From assembly GCA_003282885.1 (NCBI GenBank), contig QBYJ01000001.1, positions 53,625-117,624 of the forward strand: 64,000 bases of DNA, given 5' to 3'. The notes beneath the pieces are model-generated. The model was not told the DNA's origin. It ran no database searches and was given only the letters and a program-made list of their open reading frames with translations. The translations under genes were made by a program, and so were the position numbers. Position 1 is the first letter of the stretch. Every line of letters starts with the position of its first letter. Positions 1 to 9,621 of the stretch are shown in pieces. The DNA comes from SAR116 cluster bacterium AG-325-F22 (lineage in GTDB: Bacteria > Pseudomonadota > Alphaproteobacteria > Puniceispirillales > Marisalimonadaceae).

Positions 1-219
1 TATTAAAATTGGTTTCCTTCCGTATTTATCTGAAAATGGTCCAGACAAAATTTGTCCAAGAGCTAAAAAAATAAAATATAAGGTCAAAACAAGCTGAGTG
101 TCAGAAAATGAAACATTTAAGTCATCTTTAATAAGAGTTAATGCTGGTGAGATTATAGTCATACCTATAACAGGAACGGCAACTATTACTGCCAACAAAT
201 TAATATTCGGCTTTAACAA
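1..219 (-). CDS. Partial MFS transporter (Bcr/CflA-like), N-terminal portion, runs off the left edge; probable TTG start
   Basis: Minus-strand translation reads (M)LKPNINLLAVIVAVPVIGMTIISPALTLIKDDLNVSFSDTQLVLTLYFIFLALGQILSGPFSDKYGRKPILI, typical MFS TM1-TM2 with the GPFSDKYGRKP motif. Not in the ORF track because it is truncated. Confidence 0.65.
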   Translation of the reverse strand, partial: MLKPNINLLAVIVAVPVIGMTIISPALTLIKDDLNVSFSDTQLVLTLYFIFLALGQILSGPFSDKYGRKPILI

Positions 220-268
220 AGATTACCGCCATTCTTGCTAAGTTAATGTTTATTGTTAAATTTAAAGA

Positions 269-679
269 TTAATTATTTTCAACTTCGTGGACTTCGATTA
301 CATTTCCGTCTGGATCATAAAAAAATATTTGTTTCCAGCCTGCTACTGCAGTTTCACCCCAATCTGAAAAATTAACGCCTAATTCATTAAGATGTTTTTT
401 AAAGGCTTCTAGATCATCAGTTCTATAAGCTATGTGTCCTTTTTCTAAAGGATTTATAGAATGACCAGTTTTAAAGCAAACATCTAAATCTTTTTCAGCA
501 AGATGAGTTTGTATTTTACCATCTGAAACGAAAGCAACATTACCTGAGTATCCTTTTTTCTTCTCTAAAATTGGTAAATCTTGAGTTTCAGTTTTAAGTT
601 TCATAACTTTTAAGTAGAAATCATTCATTTCATCTACTTTATCAGAAGATAAGTTAAGGTGATGCAATTCAATTTTCAT
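269..679 (-). CDS. VOC/glyoxalase family protein
   Basis: MKIELHHLNLSSDKVDEMNDFY... ending FYDPDGNVIEVHE, a VOC fold signature. ATG at 679 preceded by AAGG is preferred over the track start at 691. Confidence 0.8.
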   Translation of the reverse strand: MKIELHHLNLSSDKVDEMNDFYLKVMKLKTETQDLPILEKKKGYSGNVAFVSDGKIQTHLAEKDLDVCFKTGHSINPLEKGHIAYRTDDLEAFKKHLNELGVNFSDWGETAVAGWKQIFFYDPDGNVIEVHEVENN

Positions 680-767
680 AATAACCTTCAAACTAATTAA
701 AATCTTATTTAAAGTTAATTTTATCCTATTAACAAGTTAAAAAAAACTAATAAAAATTGTTAGAAAA

Positions 768-844
<77 letters not shown>

Positions 845-917
845 ATTAACAGGTAATTTGATAATTAAAGGGTGTAATGATTTAGGTCAAGAAAAGAATA
901 TAAATTAAATAAAATAT

Positions 918-1439
918 TCAGTTAACTTTTCTAAATTGTGAAGAAATAAAGAAAATTCTATATTTAAGTAAAATTTCAAATAATAAACTAAATAGAAGTG
1001 TACTTATTAAAGTGTTTGTAAAAAAAGGAATTGCCATTATATAACATTTTATTAATCCTTGAACATTTGGCTCATAAAATGAACTACCAAACCAAACACC
1101 AAAATTAGAAATCATAAAAAAACCTAGAGCTCCAAAAAGTGACAGTACTATCCTTGAAACCGTTCCATTAGAAAATTTAGATAAAATAGTAATAAAGGCT
1201 AAACTGCCCCAAGTCCATATTAACAAGCTATGAAACCCTATAAAAAAGTCAGTTATTGCATAGCCTAATATAAAAAAAGGAACAAACCAAAATCCAAAAA
1301 TAGTTGGGACATATATAGCAAATGCTATGACAGGTGAAAAGTTAGGTGGATGTGGAATATATCTAAAAAAAAACAATAAAAAACATAACACCAAAAATGA
1401 AGGAAGTTTTTTTTCTAATAAGGATTTTTTAAATTCCAT
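918..1439 (-). CDS. Small polytopic membrane protein resembling DUF6580; possible vitamin B12 uptake component
   Basis: Very hydrophobic, 173 aa, with the RYIPHPPNFSPVIAFAIYVPTIFG motif. Starts 2 bp after the stop codon of the riboswitch-controlled TonB receptor. Confidence 0.65.
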   Translation of the reverse strand: MEFKKSLLEKKLPSFLVLCFLLFFFRYIPHPPNFSPVIAFAIYVPTIFGFWFVPFFILGYAITDFFIGFHSLLIWTWGSLAFITILSKFSNGTVSRIVLSLFGALGFFMISNFGVWFGSSFYEPNVQGLIKCYIMAIPFFTNTLISTLLFSLLFEILLKYRIFFISSQFRKVN

Positions 1440-1441
1440 CT

Positions 1442-3247
1442 TTAATACTTGCTCTCAATCCCTGCTAAAAAGGTGAACCCAGGCACTCCGTAATTTCTAT
1501 TAACTTCATAATCTTGATTAAGAATGTTATTAAATTTAAAATAAGAAATCAAATTTTCATTTAAATTATAATTAATTGATGAGTTTACTAGAGTAAAAGC
1601 AGGCAGCTCGTTCATACTAGTATCATAAGCTCTTTCTTGATATATGAGGGAAATGTTAGTATTTAAATCTTTATTAAAATTGTAATTTAAGCTTGAATTT
1701 AACTTGTGCATTGGGACTAGAGAACTTTTTGCTGATGAAGAGCTATTTTTGTCACTGTCTGTAAATGTATAAGAGGAAAATAATGAAAATTTATCATCAA
1801 AGAATTGTTTAGCTAATAACTCATATCCCTGTATTTCAGTTTTTCCAATACCTTGGTAATATCCACTACTATATGCTATTTCATTATCAATATTTCCCGT
1901 AAAATAAGAACCAGAAAAGGTGAATTTTTTATTAAAATTTTTGTAATCAAACCCTATTTCTTTGTTGGTTGTTTCTTCTGGTTTTAATTTTAATACACCA
2001 TCTTTTAAATTATTTCCTTCGTAAAGAGAAGGTGGCCTATATCCAGTAGCATTTGATAATTTAAATCTTAAATTTTTGGAAATGTCATAACCTATTTGTG
2101 CTCTATAACTATCGTGCTGATCATATAATTGATCTTGATCTCTTCTCAAAGATAAATCTAATAGTAATTCGTTCGAGGGTTGAAACTGAGTTTGCAAAAA
2201 AATTGCATTAGATTCTCTTTTTTCTCTTACATTGGATATTTTATATTTTATATTATTATGTTCAGCACCAAAGCCTATTAGATGTTTACCAAAAAAATTT
2301 TTTTGGACTACATACTCTACTGTGTGTTTCTTTGAACTTTGATCTGAATTATAACTTCCTGCAGTTCTTCTGTTAACTCGGGTTGGATTATATTTTATCG
2401 CATGATTAATATCATCACCAGTAACAAACTCCCATTGCACCGAACCTGATTGAGTATTGTTTTTAGAAAAATCATTGTTGTCAGTTTGATTATATTTATC
2501 ATATTCGGATTTTGAGCTAGAATCTCTAAAAACAAAACTGACTTTGTTTTTTTCTGATTTTAATTGTCCTTTTAAAGTCACATTTGCGTAATTATAGGCA
2601 TCATTTTCTTCATTCTGTCCTTCCACGTTACCTGATGAAATTCCATCACTATGATAAACATTTGTATTAACACTTAACTTGTAATTATTTTTTCCCAATG
2701 AATAGTATGTACCTGAATACATGCTGTTGTTAGATCCATACTCATTTTTTTGTGAAAACTGTTTTTTATTATACTTTCCGTCTTTAGTTGTAACAGCAAT
2801 AAGGCCTCCCGCAGCTTGCGAACCATGTATAGAACCTTGGGTGGATTTAAGAATTTCAATTTTTTTAATGTCTCCTATGGATATATCTTGAAGATATGTT
2901 TCAGATTGAGTTCCAGTAGGATCAGAAATATCTAATCCATCAACAGTAACTTTTAAATATTTTTTGGCAAACCCTCTCAAAAAATAAGATGGCGTGGAAC
3001 CTACACCCCCAGTAGATGCAATGCCCAGACTAGTATTACCATTTAATAATTCAATTATATTTGTAGCAGAAGAATTCTTAATATCTTCCTCAGTAATAAC
3101 TGATATAAAAGAGTTTGTTTTGCTTATGTCCTGAGCAATTCTGGACGGTGTAATAACAATTCTTAATGATTCTATATCTTCAGAAAATGAATTGGAAATT
3201 GGAAATAGTGATAATATTAAATAAAAAAAGAATGTACGTGTAATCAT
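1442..3247 (-). CDS. btuB: TonB-dependent outer-membrane receptor, predicted cobalamin receptor (BtuB-like)
   Basis: Signal peptide, plug domain (ITEEDIKNSSATNIIELLN...GSIHGSQAAGGLIAVTTK), beta-barrel with C-terminal aromatic region. Cobalamin riboswitch upstream; SD GGAGG before ATG at 3247. Confidence 0.85.
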   Translation of the reverse strand: MITRTFFFYLILSLFPISNSFSEDIESLRIVITPSRIAQDISKTNSFISVITEEDIKNSSATNIIELLNGNTSLGIASTGGVGSTPSYFLRGFAKKYLKVTVDGLDISDPTGTQSETYLQDISIGDIKKIEILKSTQGSIHGSQAAGGLIAVTTKDGKYNKKQFSQKNEYGSNNSMYSGTYYSLGKNNYKLSVNTNVYHSDGISSGNVEGQNEENDAYNYANVTLKGQLKSEKNKVSFVFRDSSSKSEYDKYNQTDNNDFSKNNTQSGSVQWEFVTGDDINHAIKYNPTRVNRRTAGSYNSDQSSKKHTVEYVVQKNFFGKHLIGFGAEHNNIKYKISNVREKRESNAIFLQTQFQPSNELLLDLSLRRDQDQLYDQHDSYRAQIGYDISKNLRFKLSNATGYRPPSLYEGNNLKDGVLKLKPEETTNKEIGFDYKNFNKKFTFSGSYFTGNIDNEIAYSSGYYQGIGKTEIQGYELLAKQFFDDKFSLFSSYTFTDSDKNSSSSAKSSLVPMHKLNSSLNYNFNKDLNTNISLIYQERAYDTSMNELPAFTLVNSSINYNLNENLISYFKFNNILNQDYEVNRNYGVPGFTFLAGIESKY

Positions 3248-3260
3248 AATTGCCTCCAAC

Positions 3261-3291
3261 AAAAAAATAATTTAGAGAGCCTAAGCCCTCT
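3261..3291 (-). terminator. Intrinsic terminator of the cobalamin riboswitch expression platform
   Basis: Minus strand AGAGGGC-TTAG-GCTCTCT hairpin followed by AAATTATTTTTTTG, just upstream of the btuB SD. Confidence 0.75.
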
Positions 3292-3344
3292 GCTATTTTG
3301 TCGCTAGACGAAATATTACACGTGCCATCTACTCTACCCGGAAG

Positions 3345-3520
3345 TTGACAAAGCGACTGTGTATGGCAGGTCTCCTGGCTCATGCATCACAGTTTAGGTA
3401 GCCTTCCCAGATATGTGATCCAGTGACATATTACCCTTACTCAGCATTTACAGTTGCGGGGACAGCTTCGGCTTACAATTCATATGAATTACCAAATTCC
3501 CATTTTAAGCTTGAAGAAAT
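3345..3520 (-). promoter_or_regulatory. Cobalamin (AdoCbl) riboswitch
   Basis: Minus strand has GGGAATTTGGT...GCCGAAGCTGTCCCCGCAACTGTAA...GTCACTG...GGGAAGGC and a perfect B12 box AGCCAGGAGACCTGCCA at 3364-3380. Confidence 0.95.
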
Positions 3521-3596
3521 CTTCGAAGCACCATAAACATTTTATTATTAGTTTAAATAACCTTAACATTGCAAGTACTAAATTATATTTTTTAAA

Positions 3597-4424
3597 ATGA
3601 AAAAATTATCAATTATTGGAAATGGCTATACAGCTAAATTTTTATCTAAAGAAGCTTTAAAAAAAGATTTTGAAGTTTCTATAATTACACGAAATATTTC
3701 AAATCCAAAAAAAAATGTCCATTATTTTAATTATTATGATTCTAAAAATATTGCAGAAAAACTTAGTAAAGAAAATATAATTTCAACAGTCCCTCCAAAT
3801 GAACTGGGTTTAGATCCAATTATCCAAAATTATAAAAAATCGATTGCATTAAATAAAAAAAAAATTATCTATTTTTCTGCAACATCAGTTTATGGAGAAG
3901 GAGAAATAGATGAAGATACAAATCCTGATCCCAAACATAGTAGAGGTATAATTAGACTGAATGCCGAAGAAGAGTGGATTAAAACCAATTGTAATGCTTC
4001 AATTTTTCGAATTGCAGGTATATACGGTCCCAGAAGACATCCTATGATTAGATACTTGGAAGGAAACAATGAAATTCTTGTTAAAAAAAACTATGTTCCA
4101 AATAGAATTCACGTTGAAGACTTATCTTCAGTAGCTATTCAATTTTTAGTTAAAAATCTAAACAATAAAATAATAAATATATGCGATCAAAACAAAATTA
4201 GTAGTTATGATGCTGTAAAATACGTTACAGACAGATTAAAATTAAAAGAACCGTTGATAATTAAATATAATCCAAATAAGGTTTCTGATAGTTTGAAATC
4301 TTTTTATGAGTTTAATAGAATTATCAAATGTAGAGTTATAGAAAATGAACTCAAATATAAATATAAATATCCAGATTATGCAAAAGCTTTACTTACTTTG
4401 ACTAAAAAATTAATTAAAAAATAA
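3597..4424 (+). CDS. NAD-dependent epimerase/dehydratase family protein (YeeZ-like SDR)
   Basis: MKKLSIIGNGYTAKFLSKEA Rossmann start; YFSATSVYGE and FRIAGIYGP motifs. Confidence 0.75.
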   Translation: MKKLSIIGNGYTAKFLSKEALKKDFEVSIITRNISNPKKNVHYFNYYDSKNIAEKLSKENIISTVPPNELGLDPIIQNYKKSIALNKKKIIYFSATSVYGEGEIDEDTNPDPKHSRGIIRLNAEEEWIKTNCNASIFRIAGIYGPRRHPMIRYLEGNNEILVKKNYVPNRIHVEDLSSVAIQFLVKNLNNKIINICDQNKISSYDAVKYVTDRLKLKEPLIIKYNPNKVSDSLKSFYEFNRIIKCRVIENELKYKYKYPDYAKALLTLTKKLIKK

Positions 4425-4444
4425 ACAAATCTAGGATATATTCT

Positions 4445-5221
4445 TTGTCAAAATTCTCTAATAATTATCATAAAGTAACCTTCATTAAACATTGGACAGA
4501 TAGTTTATTTTCTTTTCGTATTCAAAGACCACAAAATTTTAGATTCAGATCTGGTGAATTTGTAATGATTGGCTTATTGAATGAAGAGGATAAGCCAATA
4601 TTAAGGGCTTATTCAATCGCATCACCTAGTTGGTCAGAAGAATTAGAGTTTTATTCAATTATAGTTAAAGATGGTCCTTTAACTTCAAAATTAAAGAATA
4701 TAAAGATAGATGATGAAATAATTATGATGCCTAAATCAACTGGTACACTAGTTTTGGATGCATTAAAACCTGGCAAAAGGCTATTTTTATTCTCGTCAGG
4801 AACTGGTTTTGCACCCTTTGCCTCACTTATAAGAGAGCCAGAAACATATGAAAAATTTGAATCAGTAGTTGTAACTCATACCTGCAGAACTGTTCCTGAA
4901 CTAGCTTATAGCCAAGAAATAATTGATGAAAGTAATAATGACGAAATTATTAAAGAATTTATTGAAAATAAATTAATAAGTTATCATTCTACCACAAGAG
5001 AAGATTTTACGAATAATGGAAGAATAACTGAATTAATTAGCACTAATAAAATTTTTGATGACCTTAAAATTAACAGTATATCCTCTGATGATAGATTTAT
5101 GTTTTGTGGTTCAATGGGCTTAAACAATGATTTAAAGGCTATAATGGTGAAACATAATTTACAAGAAGGAGCAAATAATAGCCCAGCCGAATTTGTTTTA
5201 GAAAAGGCTTTTGTAGGCTAG
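4445..5221 (+). CDS. fpr: Ferredoxin--NADP reductase, TTG start
   Basis: FRFRSGEFVMIGL, RAYSIASPSWSEELEFYSI, FSSGTGFAPF, and C-terminal EFVLEKAFVG typical of Fpr. Confidence 0.85.
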   Translation: MSKFSNNYHKVTFIKHWTDSLFSFRIQRPQNFRFRSGEFVMIGLLNEEDKPILRAYSIASPSWSEELEFYSIIVKDGPLTSKLKNIKIDDEIIMMPKSTGTLVLDALKPGKRLFLFSSGTGFAPFASLIREPETYEKFESVVVTHTCRTVPELAYSQEIIDESNNDEIIKEFIENKLISYHSTTREDFTNNGRITELISTNKIFDDLKINSISSDDRFMFCGSMGLNNDLKAIMVKHNLQEGANNSPAEFVLEKAFVG

Positions 5222-5222
5222 C

Positions 5223-5942
5223 TTACCATTTTTCTACGTCAGGCCTTAGCTCTACGTCAAATGACCAAGCTGAGCGTTTTTGTTGTGATATTCTATAAAT
5301 TTCTTCTGCTATATCTTCTGGTTGTGCAAATTCTATTTCGTCTTTATTTTTTTGATGTTCAATCCTACTTCTGGTCCATGGAGTATTAATTGATGCGTCT
5401 ATAGTTACATATGAGACGTGAATACCTTTTGGGCCAAAATCACGAGCTAAAGATTGTGCTAAAATCCTCTGAGCAGCCTTGGTAGGTGCAAAATATGGTG
5501 TCATAGCAACCCCCCTATGTGCAGCAGTATTTCCAGTAACTATGATTACTCCTTTTTTATTTCTTAACATATCTGGTATCAAAAAATGAGCCAAATACAT
5601 AAGAGAGGTTGTATTAATTCGAAAGTTTTTTTCTAACCATTCTGGTTTTCCGTTAAGTAAATATTCAAAATTTCCTTTAACCGCATTATGAATTAGTACT
5701 TCTGGAGAGCCCATTTCATCTTTTATTTTTTTACATATGTTTTCTAATAAAGTTAAGTCTGATACATCACAGATATAGCCTTTAGAGTTTGGTAATTCTT
5801 TTTCAAATTTAAATAACCTTTCACTAGATCTAGCTAGCATTGCAATTCTATAACCTGCTTTAGCGAAGCGTCTAGCCGTAAAGCCTCCAGTGCCTTCCCC
5901 AAGTCCAGTAATCAAACATACGGGCTTAGTAACATTTGTCAT
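5223..5942 (-). CDS. Short-chain dehydrogenase/reductase
   Basis: CLITGLGEGTGGFTARRFA glycine motif; NTAAHRGVAMTPYFAPTKAA with YxxxK-like active site. Confidence 0.8.
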   Translation of the reverse strand: MTNVTKPVCLITGLGEGTGGFTARRFAKAGYRIAMLARSSERLFKFEKELPNSKGYICDVSDLTLLENICKKIKDEMGSPEVLIHNAVKGNFEYLLNGKPEWLEKNFRINTTSLMYLAHFLIPDMLRNKKGVIIVTGNTAAHRGVAMTPYFAPTKAAQRILAQSLARDFGPKGIHVSYVTIDASINTPWTRSRIEHQKNKDEIEFAQPEDIAEEIYRISQQKRSAWSFDVELRPDVEKW

Positions 5943-6038
5943 ATTGTATCTCCGAAAAGAAAATAAAATTCATATTAAAAATAAGTATTAATTCTTATGA
6001 TGCAAATAATTAAAGATTGAAAAGTTTTATAACTATAA

Positions 6039-6114
6039 TGGTGGGCGGTGACGGTCTCGAACCGCCGACATTCTCGGTGTAAACGAGATGCTCTACCAAC
6101 TGAGCTAACCGCCC
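6039..6114 (-). tRNA. tRNA-Val (UAC), CCA encoded
   Basis: Reverse complement GGGCGGTTAGCTCAGTTGGTAGAGCATCTCGTTTACACCGAGAATGTCGGCGGTTCGAGACCGTCACCGCCCACCA; loop TTTACAC. Confidence 0.95.
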
Positions 6115-6207
6115 ATTTATTTTAAGTTTATACGTAATTTTAATAAAGTTGACAACTATGAACTTATTTATTTTGCTATAATATATATTGATTGATATAA
6201 GAGGCTA

Positions 6208-6744
6208 ATGTTGAAATCAAAAGTAAATGAACAGCCAACAAATTGGATAATAGAACAAATAAAACTAAAATCCCTAAGAAAAAAAATCCAAATATTGGAT
6301 TTTGCTAGTGGAAATGGAAGAAATAGTATTCATTTAGCAACAAAAAATAGAATAATAACGGCCATCGATAAGGATAGTCAGAAACTAAATAACTACAAAA
6401 ATTTTAATTATATCAATACGATTTGTTTTGACCTTGAAACTAATAAAAAATGGCCATTGAAGGATGAATATTACGATATTGTCATTGTTGTAAATTATTT
6501 ATATAGACCCAAAATTAGAGAATTATTGAAGTTATTAAAAAATGGTGGGTATTTATTTTATGAAACTTTTTCAGTTGGCAACGAAAGATATGGTTCACCC
6601 AAAAATCCAAATTATTTATTAAAAAACAGAGAGCTAACCAATCTGTTTAGTAAGGAAAACGAGATATTGAGTTATTTCAACGGAAAAGTGATAGAAGAAA
6701 AAATATCAATCAAACAAAGGTGTATTATAAAAAAGACGTCTTAA
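6208..6744 (+). CDS. Class I SAM-dependent methyltransferase
   Basis: ILDFASGNGRNSIHLA motif I; YDIVIVVNYLYRP motif. Confidence 0.75.
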   Translation: MLKSKVNEQPTNWIIEQIKLKSLRKKIQILDFASGNGRNSIHLATKNRIITAIDKDSQKLNNYKNFNYINTICFDLETNKKWPLKDEYYDIVIVVNYLYRPKIRELLKLLKNGGYLFYETFSVGNERYGSPKNPNYLLKNRELTNLFSKENEILSYFNGKVIEEKISIKQRCIIKKTS

Positions 6745-6757
6745 ATAAGACGTCTTT
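6732..6757. terminator. Bidirectional hairpin terminator between convergent genes
   Basis: Perfect 12-bp inverted repeat AAAGACGTCTTA-AA-TAAGACGTCTTT with flanking A/T tracts; includes the stop codon of the upstream gene. Confidence 0.8.
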
Positions 6758-6778
6758 CTAAAATTATAAAATTTTTAA

Positions 6779-7054
6779 TTAATTATTTACTGCATCCTTT
6801 AATGGGCTTCCAGCTTTAAATTTTGGTTGCTTAGAGGCTTTAATTTGAATGGCTTCTCCAGTTCTTGGGTTCCTACCAGTAGTAGCAGCACGGTTAGCCA
6901 CAGAAAAAGTCCCAAAACCAACTATACGCACATCACCACCTGATTTTAGTGCTCCAGTGATAGATTCAAATACACTGTCAACAGCTTTGCCAGCGTCTAC
7001 CTTTGTAAGACCTGATGCGTCAGCAACACTTGCAACTAATTCATTTTTATTCAT
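6779..7054 (-). CDS. hup: DNA-binding protein HU
   Basis: MNKNELVASVADASGLTKVDAGKAVD...GFGTFSVANRAATTGRNPRTGEAIQIKASKQPKFKAGSPLKDAVN. Confidence 0.95.
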   Translation of the reverse strand: MNKNELVASVADASGLTKVDAGKAVDSVFESITGALKSGGDVRIVGFGTFSVANRAATTGRNPRTGEAIQIKASKQPKFKAGSPLKDAVNN

Positions 7055-7162
7055 TCGTACCTCCATTAAATAATTTAAGTTTAATAGTTATAAACGATAT
7101 AACGTTATTAGACTAGTAAATAAAGCTAATTAACACAAAGAAAATAATAAAAATAATACGAA

Positions 7163-9553
7163 TTAATGTGAAATATTTGTTTTATCTATTATGTTGTTAT
7201 CGCTAGTCGAACTTAAATTACTTACATCTAAAACATTTAATTTTTTAGGTGAATGAACTAAAGCGTTTTCAATAACTTGATCAATAGATTCTACAGCTAT
7301 AATATTTAACTGATCTTTTATATTGTCAGGTATTTCTATTAAATCTTTTTTATTATCAATTGGGATTAAAACTGTTTCCAAACCACCTCTTTTCGCGGCT
7401 AATAGTTTTTCTTTTAGACCACCTATTGGAAGGACTCTACCTCTTAATGTTATCTCACCGGTCATGCCGATATTACTTTTAATTTTTATTTCCGTTAACG
7501 CTGAAACAATACTGGTTACCATAGCAACACCTGCTGACGGGCCATCTTTTGGAGTAGCACCCTCTGGGACATGAACATGTATATCATTTTTTTCTAAATC
7601 AACAGGATTTAATCCGTAAGATAAAGCCTGTGATTTTATAAAAAACTCAGCTGCTTGCACTGACTCTTTCATAACATCACCCAATTTTCCAGTGGCAGTA
7701 ACTTTGCCTTTACCTCTTACTTTTACAGATTCAACGGATAATAATTCACCTCCAACTTCTGTCCATGCCAAGCCTGTTGTTATACCTACAAGATTATCTT
7801 TCTCGATTTCTAGCCTTTGATAAATAGGAACACCCAATATTTCAGTTACATTTTCTTTGGTGACTCTAATTGATTTAGCTTCTTTTTTTTCTATCAAAGT
7901 GACTACTTTTCTAGTTAATTTAGCTAATTGTCTTTCTAAACTTCTAACACCTGCTTCTCTTGTATAAGATTGGATTATAATTTTCAGAGCTTCTTCATTG
8001 ATAGAAAATTCAGTTTTTTTAAGTTTACAATTGTTCATTTGTTTTTTTATTAAATGTCTTTTTGCTATTTCTAGCTTTTCATCTTCTGTGTAACCAGATA
8101 ATCTGATTACTTCCATTCTATCTAATAAAGCTTGTGGCATATTTAAGGTATTGGACGTTGTAATAAACAACACCTTAGACAAATCATAATCCACTTCTAT
8201 ATAATGGTCTTGAAATGTTTTATTCTGTTCGGGGTCAAGAACTTCTAATAACGCAGAAGAAGGATCACCTCTATAATCATTACCTAATTTATCTATTTCA
8301 TCTAATAAGAATAATGGGTTGATTGCAGAAGCTTTTTTCATTCCATGTACAATTTTGCCTGGCAAAGATCCTATATAGGTTCTTCGATGTCCTCTTATTT
8401 CAGCTTCATCTCGAACACCACCCAACGCCATTCTTATATATTCTCTTCCTGTAGCTTCTGCGATTGATTTTCCTAAGGAAGTTTTACCTACTCCCGGAGG
8501 TCCCACTAAACATAAAATAGGTCCCTTAATTTCTTTAGTTCTTTTCTGAACAGCTAAAAATTCAATAATTCTGTCTTTAACTTTTTCCAACCCATAATGA
8601 TCATTATCTAAGATTTTTCTGGCTTTCTTTATATCTGATTTAACCTTATTGGTTATAGACCAAGGGATTGAAACCAACCAATCAATATATGAACGAACTA
8701 CAGTAGCCTCAGCACTCATTGGACTCATATTTTTTAATTTTTTTAGTTCAGATAATGCTTTTTCTTTAGCTTCTTTTGATAAATTACGCTTATTTATCTT
8801 CTCTTCAATTTCATCAAAGTCATTTTTTCCATCTTCAAATGAACCTAATTCTTTTTGAATAGCTTTTAATTGTTCGTTCAAATAATATTCACGTTGTGTT
8901 TTTTCCATCTGAGTTTTGACACGGCTTCTTATTTTTTTTTCAGAACTTAAAATATCAATCTCATTCTTAATTTTTAGTAATAATTTTTCTGCTCTCTCGA
9001 CAGGTTTGATTATTTCAAGAAAGGATTGTTTTTCATCAATGCTAAATACTAAGTGATTAATAATTGTGTCTGTTAATGTGTTTTGGTCTTTTATATCAGA
9101 TATTGTCGCTAATATATCAGAGCTTATCTTACCATTTAATTTAGCATATTCATTAAACAAATCTAACAAATTAGAGGTTGTTTCATTACCACCATCTATT
9201 AATGATTCTTCCTTTTTAATTAAAATTGAATCCGTACTCAAGTAAGCATCAGATACTTTAATATTTTTTACAACACATCTAGAATTACCTTCAACTAAAA
9301 CTTTCACTGTTCCGTCAGGGAGTTTTAGCATTTGAAGTATATTACCTGTAGTACCGACTTTATATAAATCTTTTTCTTTTGGATTTTCAATAGAAGGCTT
9401 TTTTTGAGTTAACAAAATTATTTCTTTATTTTCTTCCATAACTGCTTCAATAGCATTAATTGACTTTGTTCTTCCGACAAAAAGGGGCGCAATCATGTGA
9501 GGGAATATTACTATATCTCTTAGGGGTAATATGGGGTAGGCAGTTTTAGTCAA
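7163..9553 (-). CDS. lon: ATP-dependent protease Lon
   Basis: Full-length Lon: LPLRDIVIFPHM, LVGPPGVGKTSLGKSIA, catalytic PKDGPSAGVAM. Confidence 0.98.
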   Translation of the reverse strand: MTKTAYPILPLRDIVIFPHMIAPLFVGRTKSINAIEAVMEENKEIILLTQKKPSIENPKEKDLYKVGTTGNILQMLKLPDGTVKVLVEGNSRCVVKNIKVSDAYLSTDSILIKKEESLIDGGNETTSNLLDLFNEYAKLNGKISSDILATISDIKDQNTLTDTIINHLVFSIDEKQSFLEIIKPVERAEKLLLKIKNEIDILSSEKKIRSRVKTQMEKTQREYYLNEQLKAIQKELGSFEDGKNDFDEIEEKINKRNLSKEAKEKALSELKKLKNMSPMSAEATVVRSYIDWLVSIPWSITNKVKSDIKKARKILDNDHYGLEKVKDRIIEFLAVQKRTKEIKGPILCLVGPPGVGKTSLGKSIAEATGREYIRMALGGVRDEAEIRGHRRTYIGSLPGKIVHGMKKASAINPLFLLDEIDKLGNDYRGDPSSALLEVLDPEQNKTFQDHYIEVDYDLSKVLFITTSNTLNMPQALLDRMEVIRLSGYTEDEKLEIAKRHLIKKQMNNCKLKKTEFSINEEALKIIIQSYTREAGVRSLERQLAKLTRKVVTLIEKKEAKSIRVTKENVTEILGVPIYQRLEIEKDNLVGITTGLAWTEVGGELLSVESVKVRGKGKVTATGKLGDVMKESVQAAEFFIKSQALSYGLNPVDLEKNDIHVHVPEGATPKDGPSAGVAMVTSIVSALTEIKIKSNIGMTGEITLRGRVLPIGGLKEKLLAAKRGGLETVLIPIDNKKDLIEIPDNIKDQLNIIAVESIDQVIENALVHSPKKLNVLDVSNLSSTSDNNIIDKTNISH

Positions 9554-9621
9554 GACGATATCCTCTATTTTATATTGGTTAGATGATATTTTTTTTAAAA
9601 ATTACAAGTCAAAATAATATT

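Noticed and set aside
2674-2859. 61-aa minus-strand ORF inside btuB
   Set aside because: Alternative frame fully inside a well-supported gene, with no recognisable domain.
3180-3383. 67-aa minus-strand ORF upstream of btuB
   Set aside because: Runs through the B12 box, terminator and btuB start in another frame; explained by the riboswitch RNA.
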